Part shown: positions 47,462 through 54,836 of the stretch, in pieces
Layout: each line of letters begins with the position of its first letter
Position numbering within the stretch: the first letter of the stretch is position 1
Assembly: GCA_944381405.1 (NCBI GenBank)
Contig: CALWLA010000003.1
Span: forward strand, 1 to 64,000
Length of the DNA stretch: 64,000 bases
Reading direction: 5' to 3'
DNA from: an uncultured Lachnospiraceae bacterium
GTDB lineage: Bacteria; Bacillota; Clostridia; Lachnospirales; Lachnospiraceae
Made by a program: the position numbers and the translations under genes
Notes under the pieces: generated by a model
The model's database searches: none
What the model was told of the DNA's origin: nothing
Seen by the model: only the letters and a program-made list of their open reading frames with translations

Positions 47462-48874
47462 TCAAAGCTCCTCCCGTTTTGCAGGAGGCAGGGAAAAGAT
47501 GAATTCCGATCCTACCTTTTCGGTGGAGATCACGTCGATATTTTCTCCGTGGGCCTGGATGATCTCCCTGACGATGGAGAGGCCCAGGCCGGTGCCCTTT
47601 TTATCCTTGCCCCGGGAAACATCGCTTTTGTAAAAGCGGTCCCAGATCTTTTTCAGATTTTCCTTCGGGATGCCGCAGCCGGTATCCTTGACGGAAACGA
47701 AGATCTTTTTCTGCCGCAGGGCCGTCCGGATAAAAATGGTGGAATCCGGATCGGAGAACTTGATGGCGTTGTCGATCAAATTGTACAGCACCTGCTGGAT
47801 CTTGCCGTAGTCGGCGTAAACCATTTCCGTTTCATCCGCAAAGGTCAGCTCGAAGTTGAGGTTTTTCTCCTGGCAGATTCCCTCGTTGGCGGCGCAGATG
47901 TCCTTGATGGTCCGGTTGATGTCAAAGTTGGTCCGGTTCAGGAATCCCTTGGAGTCCAGGGTATTCAGGGTCAGCATGCCCTCCGTCAGCTTGTTCAGCC
48001 GCTCCGTTTCAGAAATGACCCGGTGCAGATACTTGTCGTACATTTCCGGGGGAATGGTCCCGTCCAGGATCGCCTCCAGGTAGCCCTTGATGGAGGTGAG
48101 AGGGGAGCGGAAATCGTGGGAAACGTTGGCGATGAAGCTTTTCTGATAATCCTCCAGCTTGGAAAGCTCGTCGGACATATAGTTCAGGGTATTTGCCAGA
48201 TAACCCATCTCGTCATGGACGTTGTCGATGTCGATATGATACCCTAGGTTGCCGCCGGCATATTCCTTGGCCCCTACGGTGATCTTTTTCAGCGGCAGAT
48301 ACACCGTAATGGTGAAGACCACCAGGATGATCAGGGACAGGAGAAAAATAATGCCGCAGGTGATGTAGAGGATGTTCAGGAACTTGTCCGTGGAGGCCAT
48401 GATCTCCCGAAGGGGTCGGTGCAGCACGATATAGCCCGTGGTCCGGTAGCCCTGGTTGATCGGGGCGGAAACCGTCAGCACGTCTTCAGAAAAGGTATCG
48501 TAAAAATCACCGATGACATAGGTGTTGGTGGTGGAAGCAGGGGAAAAGCCCTCCACGGCCTGGCCCCGGAGACGGTTTCCATCGCTGTCCAGAATGATCT
48601 GGCCGTCGCTGTCCATCACCCAGATATGGCAGGAAAGAAAACCGGCCACAAGGCGGAGCTGGTCGTAGACATTTTCCTCGATATCCTCGATGGAATTGAA
48701 GCTGTCCGTATAGGTGTCCGCCATCAGGACGGCCTCGTCGTAAAGGATTCCGGCGCTCTGACGGGTCAGGTAGTCATAGGTCATGCGGGCGGAAAAGACC
48801 GCGATGACGGCAAAGCCGATAAGGCCGAAGATCAGATAACCGAAAATAAATTTCAGATAAAGGGACTTTTTCAT
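47462..48874 (-). CDS. Membrane sensor histidine kinase (orphan)
   Basis: 470 residues: membrane segment 8-28, an extracytoplasmic sensor region to about 165, second membrane segment about 168-193, HAMP linker, HisKA with phosphorylated His253 in ANVSHDFRSPLTSIKGYLE, and a HATPase domain with N-box NLIDNAIKFSDPDS, G1 VKDTGCGIPKENL and G2 GTGLGLSIVREI. The signal is unknown. No response regulator gene lies next to it, which is unusual for this class; the upstream 150 bases lead straight into a divergent gene. Confidence 0.92.
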   Translation of the reverse strand: MKKSLYLKFIFGYLIFGLIGFAVIAVFSARMTYDYLTRQSAGILYDEAVLMADTYTDSFNSIEDIEENVYDQLRLVAGFLSCHIWVMDSDGQIILDSDGNRLRGQAVEGFSPASTTNTYVIGDFYDTFSEDVLTVSAPINQGYRTTGYIVLHRPLREIMASTDKFLNILYITCGIIFLLSLIILVVFTITVYLPLKKITVGAKEYAGGNLGYHIDIDNVHDEMGYLANTLNYMSDELSKLEDYQKSFIANVSHDFRSPLTSIKGYLEAILDGTIPPEMYDKYLHRVISETERLNKLTEGMLTLNTLDSKGFLNRTNFDINRTIKDICAANEGICQEKNLNFELTFADETEMVYADYGKIQQVLYNLIDNAIKFSDPDSTIFIRTALRQKKIFVSVKDTGCGIPKENLKKIWDRFYKSDVSRGKDKKGTGLGLSIVREIIQAHGENIDVISTEKVGSEFIFSLPPAKREEL

Positions 48875-49025
48875 TTCTTCACACTTTGTTTACTTTTGGA
48901 AATTATGATAGAATAACAACGTTTTTATGATATTTGAATGGTCTGCCTGCCTCCTATCATAATACTTTCGGCGTGAGATGACAATCGGAATCCGAAGGCT
49001 GCGGGGGAGGGGAGAGGAACATGCG

Positions 49026-50420
49026 ATGGAAGAAAAACAGGAAAATAAAAAGAAAAGCTTCATCAGCGAAAAGATCGTGGGAAGAGACCTGACCCTGCGG
49101 CATGCGGCCAAATATCTGGGTCTTGCGGTGGTCTGCGGCCTGGTTTTCGGCATCTGCGGCGCAGTGGCCTTTAACAGCCTGGGGACCCACCTGCAGAAGC
49201 GGACGGAGGCGATGGCCCTCGGGAACAGTCAGGAGCCGGAAAGCCAGTCAGAGAGCCCGGAGGCCCCTGTTTCAGCGGAGAGCCAGGAGGGCCAGGAGCC
49301 TGCAGCGGCGGAAGGAACAGCGGGAGCAGCGCCGGAGGAGCCTGCGGAGACCACAGCCGGAAACGAGGCGGCAAGCCCGGAACCATCCGGAGAAACGGAT
49401 ACCGCCGGATCCATCCAAGAGGCGGTGCGCCGGGAGCTTGAAAACAGGACGCCGACGCCGGAGGAAGGCAGAAAGCTTTTTGCAGGCCTGCAGGAGGTGG
49501 TTGCGGAGGCAGACAGCCGGGTGGTATCGGTCCAGGCAGTGGAGCGGGACACAAGCTGGTTCAACGACCCTATCGAGACAGCCTATAACGCTTCCGGGCT
49601 GATTCTTTCCATCCGGGAGCAGGAGATCCTGATTCTTACTACGGAGGATGCGGTCCGGAATGCGGACAACCTGCGGGTGACCTTTGCGGACGGCGCGGAG
49701 CAGGAGGCTTATCTGAAGCAAAGCTCCAGGCTGGACGGCGTGGCGCTGCTGTCCGTTCCAAAGGAGGGGCTTGGCAGCGAATTTTTATCCAGCCTCTCTC
49801 CCATTGCCTACGGCAGCGCAGGGACGCTTCAGACCGGAGATCTGATCTTCCTCATCGGATCCCCTCTGGGGACCGCCCACTCCGTGAGCATGGGGCTGAT
49901 CGGCTATGTCAATGAAAAGGAACAGACGGCGGACGGCACCCAGGCCATGTTTTATACAGGGGTTCCGGCAGATGCGGAAAAAGGGACCTTTGCGGTGGAC
50001 CTGAAGGGAGAACTGATCGGCGTGGTAAGGCCCGCCCCTGGAGAGAGCCAGACCGGCAGCACGGGCATCATCAGCACCGCCTATCTGCGAGAGGTCCTGC
50101 GCCGCCTGGGAGAAGGAAAACAGATTCCCTATCTGGGCATCCGGGGCAGGAACGTGACGCCGGAAATGAAGTTTGAGGATATTCCTGCGGGCGTCTACGT
50201 TACGGAGGTGGAGCAGGACAGCCCGGCCTATGGAGCCGGGATCAAAAACGGCGATATCCTGATCCGGCTCAACGACACGGAGCTTTCAGACCTGAACGCC
50301 TATGAGTCTGCCGTCCGGGGCCTGGAGACCGGAGACTCTGCAGCCCTTACGGTGATGCGCAGTTCCACCAATGGAGAATACGGGGAGCTGACCTTCAACA
50401 TCACTGCGGGAGCCCGCTGA
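49026..50420 (+). CDS. HtrA-like membrane protein without a catalytic triad, with PDZ domain
   Basis: 464 residues: membrane anchor about 31-50, a Ser/Glu/Ala-rich linker to about 130, a trypsin-like domain about 155-355 and a PDZ domain about 365-460 (YLGIRGRNVTPEM, GVYVTEVEQDSPAYGAGIKNGDI). The fold is recognisable (ASGLILSI, IGSPLG), but where HtrA has TNNHVV this has TTEDAV, and where it has GNSGG this has DAEKG (316-320). His and Ser of the triad are thus absent, so it is probably a non-proteolytic sensor or scaffold. Start 49026 follows AGAGGA. Confidence 0.82.
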   Translation: MEEKQENKKKSFISEKIVGRDLTLRHAAKYLGLAVVCGLVFGICGAVAFNSLGTHLQKRTEAMALGNSQEPESQSESPEAPVSAESQEGQEPAAAEGTAGAAPEEPAETTAGNEAASPEPSGETDTAGSIQEAVRRELENRTPTPEEGRKLFAGLQEVVAEADSRVVSVQAVERDTSWFNDPIETAYNASGLILSIREQEILILTTEDAVRNADNLRVTFADGAEQEAYLKQSSRLDGVALLSVPKEGLGSEFLSSLSPIAYGSAGTLQTGDLIFLIGSPLGTAHSVSMGLIGYVNEKEQTADGTQAMFYTGVPADAEKGTFAVDLKGELIGVVRPAPGESQTGSTGIISTAYLREVLRRLGEGKQIPYLGIRGRNVTPEMKFEDIPAGVYVTEVEQDSPAYGAGIKNGDILIRLNDTELSDLNAYESAVRGLETGDSAALTVMRSSTNGEYGELTFNITAGAR

Positions 50421-50467
50421 TGCCGCCTGGTTTTGCCGGAAAAAAGAACTATGAGAATGGAGATCTT

Positions 50468-51418
50468 ATGAAATATATCGAAACCCTGAGAGACGGGATG
50501 CACGTCAAAGAGGTGTATCTCTGCAAAACAAAAACCATTGCCCTGACCAAAAACGGCAAGGAGTACGGAAATGTGGTCCTGCAGGACAAAACCGGTCAGC
50601 TGGAGGCCAAGATCTGGGATCTCAACAACCCTGGCATCGGTGAGTTCTCTCCCATGGAATACGTCTATGCGGAAGGAAACATCACGGTATTTAACAATGC
50701 TAACCAGTTGAATATCCTCCGGATCCGCAGGGCCTCCGAGGGAGAGTATAGCCCGGAGGACTATTTCCCGGTCAGCACAAAGAACATCGGGGAGATGTAT
50801 CAGGAGCTGAAAAAGCTGATTCTGAGCATGCAGAACCAGCACCTTCAGAAGCTGTGCAAGGCATTTTTTGTGGAGGATCAGGACTTTGCCAAGGCCTTCT
50901 GCCGCCACAGCGCAGCCAAGTCCGTGCATCACGGATTTATCGGGGGACTGCTGGAGCACACCCTGAGCGTGGCTCAGATCTGCGATATGAGCGCAAAGCA
51001 TTACCCCTTCCTGAACCGGGATCTGCTGCTGGCGGGAGCCATGCTGCACGATATCGGAAAGGTCCGGGAGCTGTCGGCCTTTCCGGCAAACGATTATACC
51101 GACGAAGGCCAGCTTCTGGGACATATCATGATCGGCGCCCAGATGGCAGAGGACAAGATCCGGGACATCGAGGGCTTTCCGGCAAAGCTGCACAGCGAGG
51201 TGCTACATCTGATCCTGTCCCATCACGGAGAGCTGGAGTTCGGTTCCCCGAAAAAACCGGCGCTGATGGAGGCGCTGGTGCTGAGCTTTGCGGACAATAT
51301 GGATGCGAAGATCGAAACCATGTACGAGGCCCTTACCTCAAAGCCGGCCCAGAATGAAGACGGCTGGGTGGGATTCAACCGGCTGCTGGATTCCAATATC
51401 CGAAAGACGAGCTGTTAA
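50468..51418 (+). CDS. yhaM: 3'-5' exoribonuclease YhaM family protein
   Basis: 316 residues: N-terminal OB-fold (VVLQDKTGQLEAKIWDL, about 40-100) and an HD domain with FIGGLLEHTLSVAQICDM, MLHDIGKVREL and LILSHHGELEFGS supplying the metal ligands. YhaM trims RNA and single-stranded DNA from the 3' end in Gram-positive bacteria. ATG 50468 with GGAGAT upstream; runs into rlmD two bases later. Confidence 0.9.
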   Translation: MKYIETLRDGMHVKEVYLCKTKTIALTKNGKEYGNVVLQDKTGQLEAKIWDLNNPGIGEFSPMEYVYAEGNITVFNNANQLNILRIRRASEGEYSPEDYFPVSTKNIGEMYQELKKLILSMQNQHLQKLCKAFFVEDQDFAKAFCRHSAAKSVHHGFIGGLLEHTLSVAQICDMSAKHYPFLNRDLLLAGAMLHDIGKVRELSAFPANDYTDEGQLLGHIMIGAQMAEDKIRDIEGFPAKLHSEVLHLILSHHGELEFGSPKKPALMEALVLSFADNMDAKIETMYEALTSKPAQNEDGWVGFNRLLDSNIRKTSC

Positions 51419-51420
51419 AG

Positions 51421-53025
51421 ATGAAAAAGAACGATACATTTACGATAGAGATCACGGACCTGAGCGAAGAAGGCATGGGGATCGGAAAACAGGAAGGCTT
51501 CGTCTGGTTTGTAAAGGACGCCATCCCGGGAGATCAGGTCCAGGCGGCAGCCACCAAGATAAAGAAAAACTATGGCTTTGCCCGGCTTGTGCAGATTCTG
51601 AAACCCTCTGAAAGCCGCCGTAAGGCGGCCTGCCCTGTGGCCAGGCAATGCGGCGGCTGTCAGCTGCAGAATATGGAATATCAGGCGCAGCTTGATTTTA
51701 AGACTGAAAAGGTGCTTTCCCACTTAAAGCGCATCGGGGGCTTCGATCTGGAAGCGGTGCAGGTGGAACCCATTATAGGGGCAGAACAGGAGCTGGGTTA
51801 TCGGAACAAGGCCCAGTTTCCCATCGGCAGAGACCGGGAAGGAAAACCCGTGGCAGGATTTTATGCAGGCAGGACCCATCACATCGTGGCGTGTGAGGAC
51901 TGCCTGCTTGGCTGTGGGGAAAACGCCCCGCTGCTGCGCTGCATCCTGGAATGGATGGAGCGGTTCGACCTGGAGCCCTATGAGGAGAGCGCCGGAAAGG
52001 GACTCTTACGCCATGTGCTCCTGCGAAAGGGATTTTATACCGGAGAGCTGATGGTCTGCCTGGTGATCAACGCAGAAAAACTGCCCCACGAAAAGGAACT
52101 GGTGGAGTCCCTGCTGGCGCTGCAGTTTCCCAAAGCGGAACATATGCCGCAAGCCTCGGAGACGGGTGATCCGGCGCAGCACCACGGGACAGCGGGCAGG
52201 ATCGCTTCCATCTCTTATAATGTCAACCGGGAAAAGACCAACGTGATCCTTGGGAAAAAGCTGGTGAGCCTCTACGGCCCGGACTATATCGAAGACCAGA
52301 TCCGCAGGCTGCTTCCGGACGGAAAGGGCGGTTTCCTGCCGGAGCCGGAGGGTGCGCCCATCTGTTTTCGGATCTCGCCTCTGTCCTTTTACCAGGTCAA
52401 CCCGGCCCAGATGGAACGGCTGTACAGCACGGCTCTGGAATACGCGGGGCTTACAGGACAGGAAACGGTCTGGGATGTCTATTGCGGTATCGGAACCATT
52501 TCTCTGTTCCTGGCAAGAAGCGCCAGAAAGGTCTACGGCGTGGAGATCGTGCCGGAGGCCATAGAAAATGCCCGGGAAAATGCGGAACGGAACGGTATCC
52601 GCAACGCGGAGTTTTTTACCGGCAAGGCAGAGGAGGTGCTGCCCCGCTGGTACGAGGAGCAGCAGGTAGCGGCCCGGCAGGCAGGCCATGCGCCGGAGAA
52701 GATCGATGTGATCGTGGTGGATCCCCCCAGAAAGGGCTGCGACGAACGATGCCTGGAAACCATCTTGAAGATGGCTCCTGAGCGGGTGGTATATGTGTCC
52801 TGCGATTCATCCACCCTGGCCCGGGACCTTAAGTACCTCTGCGCAAATGGCTATGAGCTTAAGCGGGTGCGGCCCTGCGACATGTTCCCGCAAACGGTAC
52901 ATTGCGAGACTGTGTGCCTCTTGAGCAACACCCAAAGTAAGAAGAAAGAGTCCTATATTACGCTTGATGTGGAGATGGCAGATTACTATCGCATCAAGAA
53001 CGAAGGGAAGAATTCTAACACCTAA
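51421..53025 (+). CDS. rlmD: 23S rRNA (uracil-5-)-methyltransferase RlmD-type
   Basis: 534 residues. TRAM RNA-binding domain about 1-62; iron-sulfur cysteines CPVARQCGGC (71-80); Rossmann domain with VWDVYCGIGTISLFLA; VVDPPRKGCDE; and catalytic Cys in VVYVSCDSSTLARDL. After the conserved MFPQTVHCETVCLLS the last 33 residues (starting NTQSKKKESYITL) do not look like a normal RlmD tail and are AT-richer. The 3' end of this gene is a known integration site of some conjugative elements, so the tail may be supplied by integrated DNA. Confidence 0.9.
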   Translation: MKKNDTFTIEITDLSEEGMGIGKQEGFVWFVKDAIPGDQVQAAATKIKKNYGFARLVQILKPSESRRKAACPVARQCGGCQLQNMEYQAQLDFKTEKVLSHLKRIGGFDLEAVQVEPIIGAEQELGYRNKAQFPIGRDREGKPVAGFYAGRTHHIVACEDCLLGCGENAPLLRCILEWMERFDLEPYEESAGKGLLRHVLLRKGFYTGELMVCLVINAEKLPHEKELVESLLALQFPKAEHMPQASETGDPAQHHGTAGRIASISYNVNREKTNVILGKKLVSLYGPDYIEDQIRRLLPDGKGGFLPEPEGAPICFRISPLSFYQVNPAQMERLYSTALEYAGLTGQETVWDVYCGIGTISLFLARSARKVYGVEIVPEAIENARENAERNGIRNAEFFTGKAEEVLPRWYEEQQVAARQAGHAPEKIDVIVVDPPRKGCDERCLETILKMAPERVVYVSCDSSTLARDLKYLCANGYELKRVRPCDMFPQTVHCETVCLLSNTQSKKKESYITLDVEMADYYRIKNEGKNSNT

Positions 53026-53062
53026 AGTTCAGCCTTACAATCGAATAGGAATTTGAATAGAT

Positions 53063-53107
53063 AAGCTGCAGATGCGGACATGATCCGAGATCTGCAGCTT
53101 GTTTTGT
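53063..53107 (+). terminator. Terminator after rlmD
   Basis: Eleven-pair stem AAGCTGCAGAT/ATCTGCAGCTT with a 16-base loop and a T-rich GTTTTGTTT. Confidence 0.85.
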
Positions 53108-53147
53108 TTCAAGCCAAAATAGTCGATTGAAAAAGGAGGACAAACAC

Positions 53148-53480
53148 ATGGCAAGCAAGAACGAAAGAGAACTGAAGGTTTGTGCGCTGAGCGGGCACAA
53201 CTACAAGCCTGTTCCGTCGATTCGTTTGATGGGGCAGTGGCTGGAGGCTGCTGGGTTCCATATTGGAGATCCGGTATTGGTCAGATGCGAGGATGGCAAG
53301 CTCATCATTAGCCTGGACGCTGCAAGAGCGGAGATGATCGAGGCAGAAAAGGCGTTTGTGGAGAAGGAAACCAGAAAACTGCATGAAAGATTCCTGAAGG
53401 AGAAGAAGGCTCTTCATGCTCAGTTTGTCGCAGAGCGGCAGGCAGAATATGCTAAGGGACAGGGAAAAGACTATGTTTGA
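53148..53480 (+). CDS. SymE-family type I toxin-like protein
   Basis: 110 residues. Residues 20-60 (PVPSIRLMGQWLEAAGFHIG and then DPVLVRCEDGKLII) are the SymE core, an AbrB-like swapped-hairpin fold; E. coli SymE is an SOS-induced endoribonuclease-like toxin silenced by the antisense RNA SymR. The C-terminal 50 residues form a charged coiled helix not found in short SymE. ATG 53148 has AAGGAGG nine bases ahead. Whether an antisense RNA exists cannot be seen. Confidence 0.75.
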   Translation: MASKNERELKVCALSGHNYKPVPSIRLMGQWLEAAGFHIGDPVLVRCEDGKLIISLDAARAEMIEAEKAFVEKETRKLHERFLKEKKALHAQFVAERQAEYAKGQGKDYV

Positions 53481-53751
53481 TGCAGCTGATTTCTCCGCTC
53501 TGGATCCTAAGTACTTCTCCATCATCTTCACAGATGCCTTTGATGTAACGGTTATGAGCCGGAATACCGGTCATTATTGGTTTATCCATAATCCTGAGTA
53601 TCCGACACCGGGAACATGCATCTTATTCCACAAGCATAAGGCATCACATCCATATCACCAGCACGGTCGTGCGAATAGTTTGAGGCAGGCTGTCCGGAGC
53701 ATACAGAGCCACGACAGGTGGCAGATGCAGGGCAGACCATCTAAGAGATAA
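53473..53751 (+). CDS. Small unknown protein coupled to the SymE-like gene
   Basis: 92 residues, start overlapping the SymE-like stop by eight bases. Sequence is Asp/Phe/His-rich (DAADFSALDPKYFSIIFTDAF, HYWFIHN, HKHKASHPYHQHG). No family recognised. The overlap suggests co-translation; partner, immunity or unrelated phage-type protein are all possible. Confidence 0.6.
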   Translation: MFDAADFSALDPKYFSIIFTDAFDVTVMSRNTGHYWFIHNPEYPTPGTCILFHKHKASHPYHQHGRANSLRQAVRSIQSHDRWQMQGRPSKR

Positions 53752-53835
53752 AATCGAATATAGAGGCACACAGCAAAGCAGCGGTACCGGAGCGGATCCA
53801 GTATCGCTGCTTCTTTCATCTGTGTCGGTTTAGAA

Positions 53836-54414
53836 TCATTCGGCGTTAAAGAGATCCTTCGCAAGCTTCTGAGCTGCTTTAATTTCAGAATATGCCTGCG
53901 TCTTCTTGATGCCGTACTCAGAGAGCAGTGCATCAAGGATTTCGCCTTTGGTACATTCCTGCTTCAGTAGATCGAGGATGCGACCGTAGCGCGGATTCAT
54001 CTCTCTGACCTGATGGATCAGATCATCAATGATAAGGCCGAGCAGAGTCGTGTTCTCCAAAGATTCTGTCTGAGCAGGGTCGTAGCCGTTGCCGTCTTCC
54101 GACATCATATCTTCCAGCATCTTGTCGTAGGAGAGGATGTTCGGATCCTTCTTCAGGTCAGCAATGTAAGTGCGAACATCGCTCCAGAAGAGCTTCATGG
54201 TGCCGGGAAACTGTTCTGCAGTGACCGGTGTGAAGGCGACTAAAACGGCGATGCCGCTGAAGTGCCAGGTTTCAAGGTTCTCGCGATGATAGTTCATCGC
54301 TTTCACTTCGTCCCAGTTATGGACCAGGAACGGAGCAAGGTACTGTCCTTCCGGTACGGGAAGGTTGTTGTACGAGCGCTTATCGCTGTACTTGGTGAGT
54401 TCGTTATCGACCAT
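53836..54414 (-). CDS. Unknown protein of the accessory region
   Basis: 192 residues. The N-terminal part (YNNLPVPEGQYLAPFLVHNW, ENLETWHFSGIAVLVAF) is mixed; residues from about 120 are helical (LIIDDLIHQVREMNPRYGRI) and the last 45 (CTKGEILDALLSEYGIKKTQ) resemble a DNA-binding helix-turn-helix. No catalytic motif recognised. GGAGG ribosome site on the minus strand. Confidence 0.65.
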   Translation of the reverse strand: MVDNELTKYSDKRSYNNLPVPEGQYLAPFLVHNWDEVKAMNYHRENLETWHFSGIAVLVAFTPVTAEQFPGTMKLFWSDVRTYIADLKKDPNILSYDKMLEDMMSEDGNGYDPAQTESLENTTLLGLIIDDLIHQVREMNPRYGRILDLLKQECTKGEILDALLSEYGIKKTQAYSEIKAAQKLAKDLFNAE

Positions 54415-54440
54415 AATGCTTTTCCTCCGTAGATTTGCGC

Positions 54441-54507
54441 GGAGGAATCCGCATTATGGCGATATGAAATTGTCCCTATCAGGTGGCCAGTCATTTCGGA
54501 TTCCTCC
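54441..54507. repeat. Inverted repeat in the intergenic region
   Basis: GGAGGAATCCG (54441-54451) and CGGATTCCTCC (54497-54507) are perfect reverse complements with 45 bases between. They lie upstream of the minus-strand unknown gene and could form a leader structure. The remaining 300 bases to 54836 hold two minus-strand terminators and two near-identical ACTCACC-G/T-AGTCGGA copies (54652, 54763) but no supported gene. Confidence 0.6.
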
Positions 54508-54675
54508 TAGTTTGCATGGCCAGCCTGTTCTACATGGGCTGACGTGTTTTACATGGTGGCTTCAGTGAGACGGTAGAACCATCTTCAGCGCTAAAGAAGC
54601 AATCTCACCGGAGCTAAGCCCATCATAATCGCTTTCTTTTTATTTGGAAAAACTCACCGAGTCGGATTGAGCACA

Positions 54676-54700
54676 ACAAAAAAACCCGCATTTCTGCGGT
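54676..54700 (-). terminator. Minus-strand terminator-like hairpin
   Basis: On the minus strand CCGCA-GAAA-TGCGG is followed by G and seven T. It lies 135 bases beyond the metallopeptidase gene's own terminator, so it may end a separate small RNA. Confidence 0.6.
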
Positions 54701-54789
54701 GTTCAGCGGATCTGCTTATATAGAATTCAGTACCAGAAGAGGGATTTTGTGGACGAATCGCGACTCACCTAGTCGGAAATATTTTTGAA

Positions 54790-54829
54790 AAAGAAAAAAG
54801 CCGCGTATCCCAGAGATGGAATAGCGGCT
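54790..54829 (-). terminator. Terminator of the ImmA/IrrE-type gene
   Basis: On the minus strand AGCCGC and GCGGCT enclose a 19-base loop and are followed by six T, seven bases after the gene's stop. Confidence 0.8.
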
Positions 54830-54836
54830 GAAAGTT

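Noticed and set aside
54652-54666. CACCGAGTCGG, which resembles the 3' hairpin of a Cas9 tracrRNA
   Set aside because: No GGTGC partner arm follows, no repeat-antirepeat is nearby and there are no cas genes or CRISPR array; a second copy at 54763 has T in the same place.
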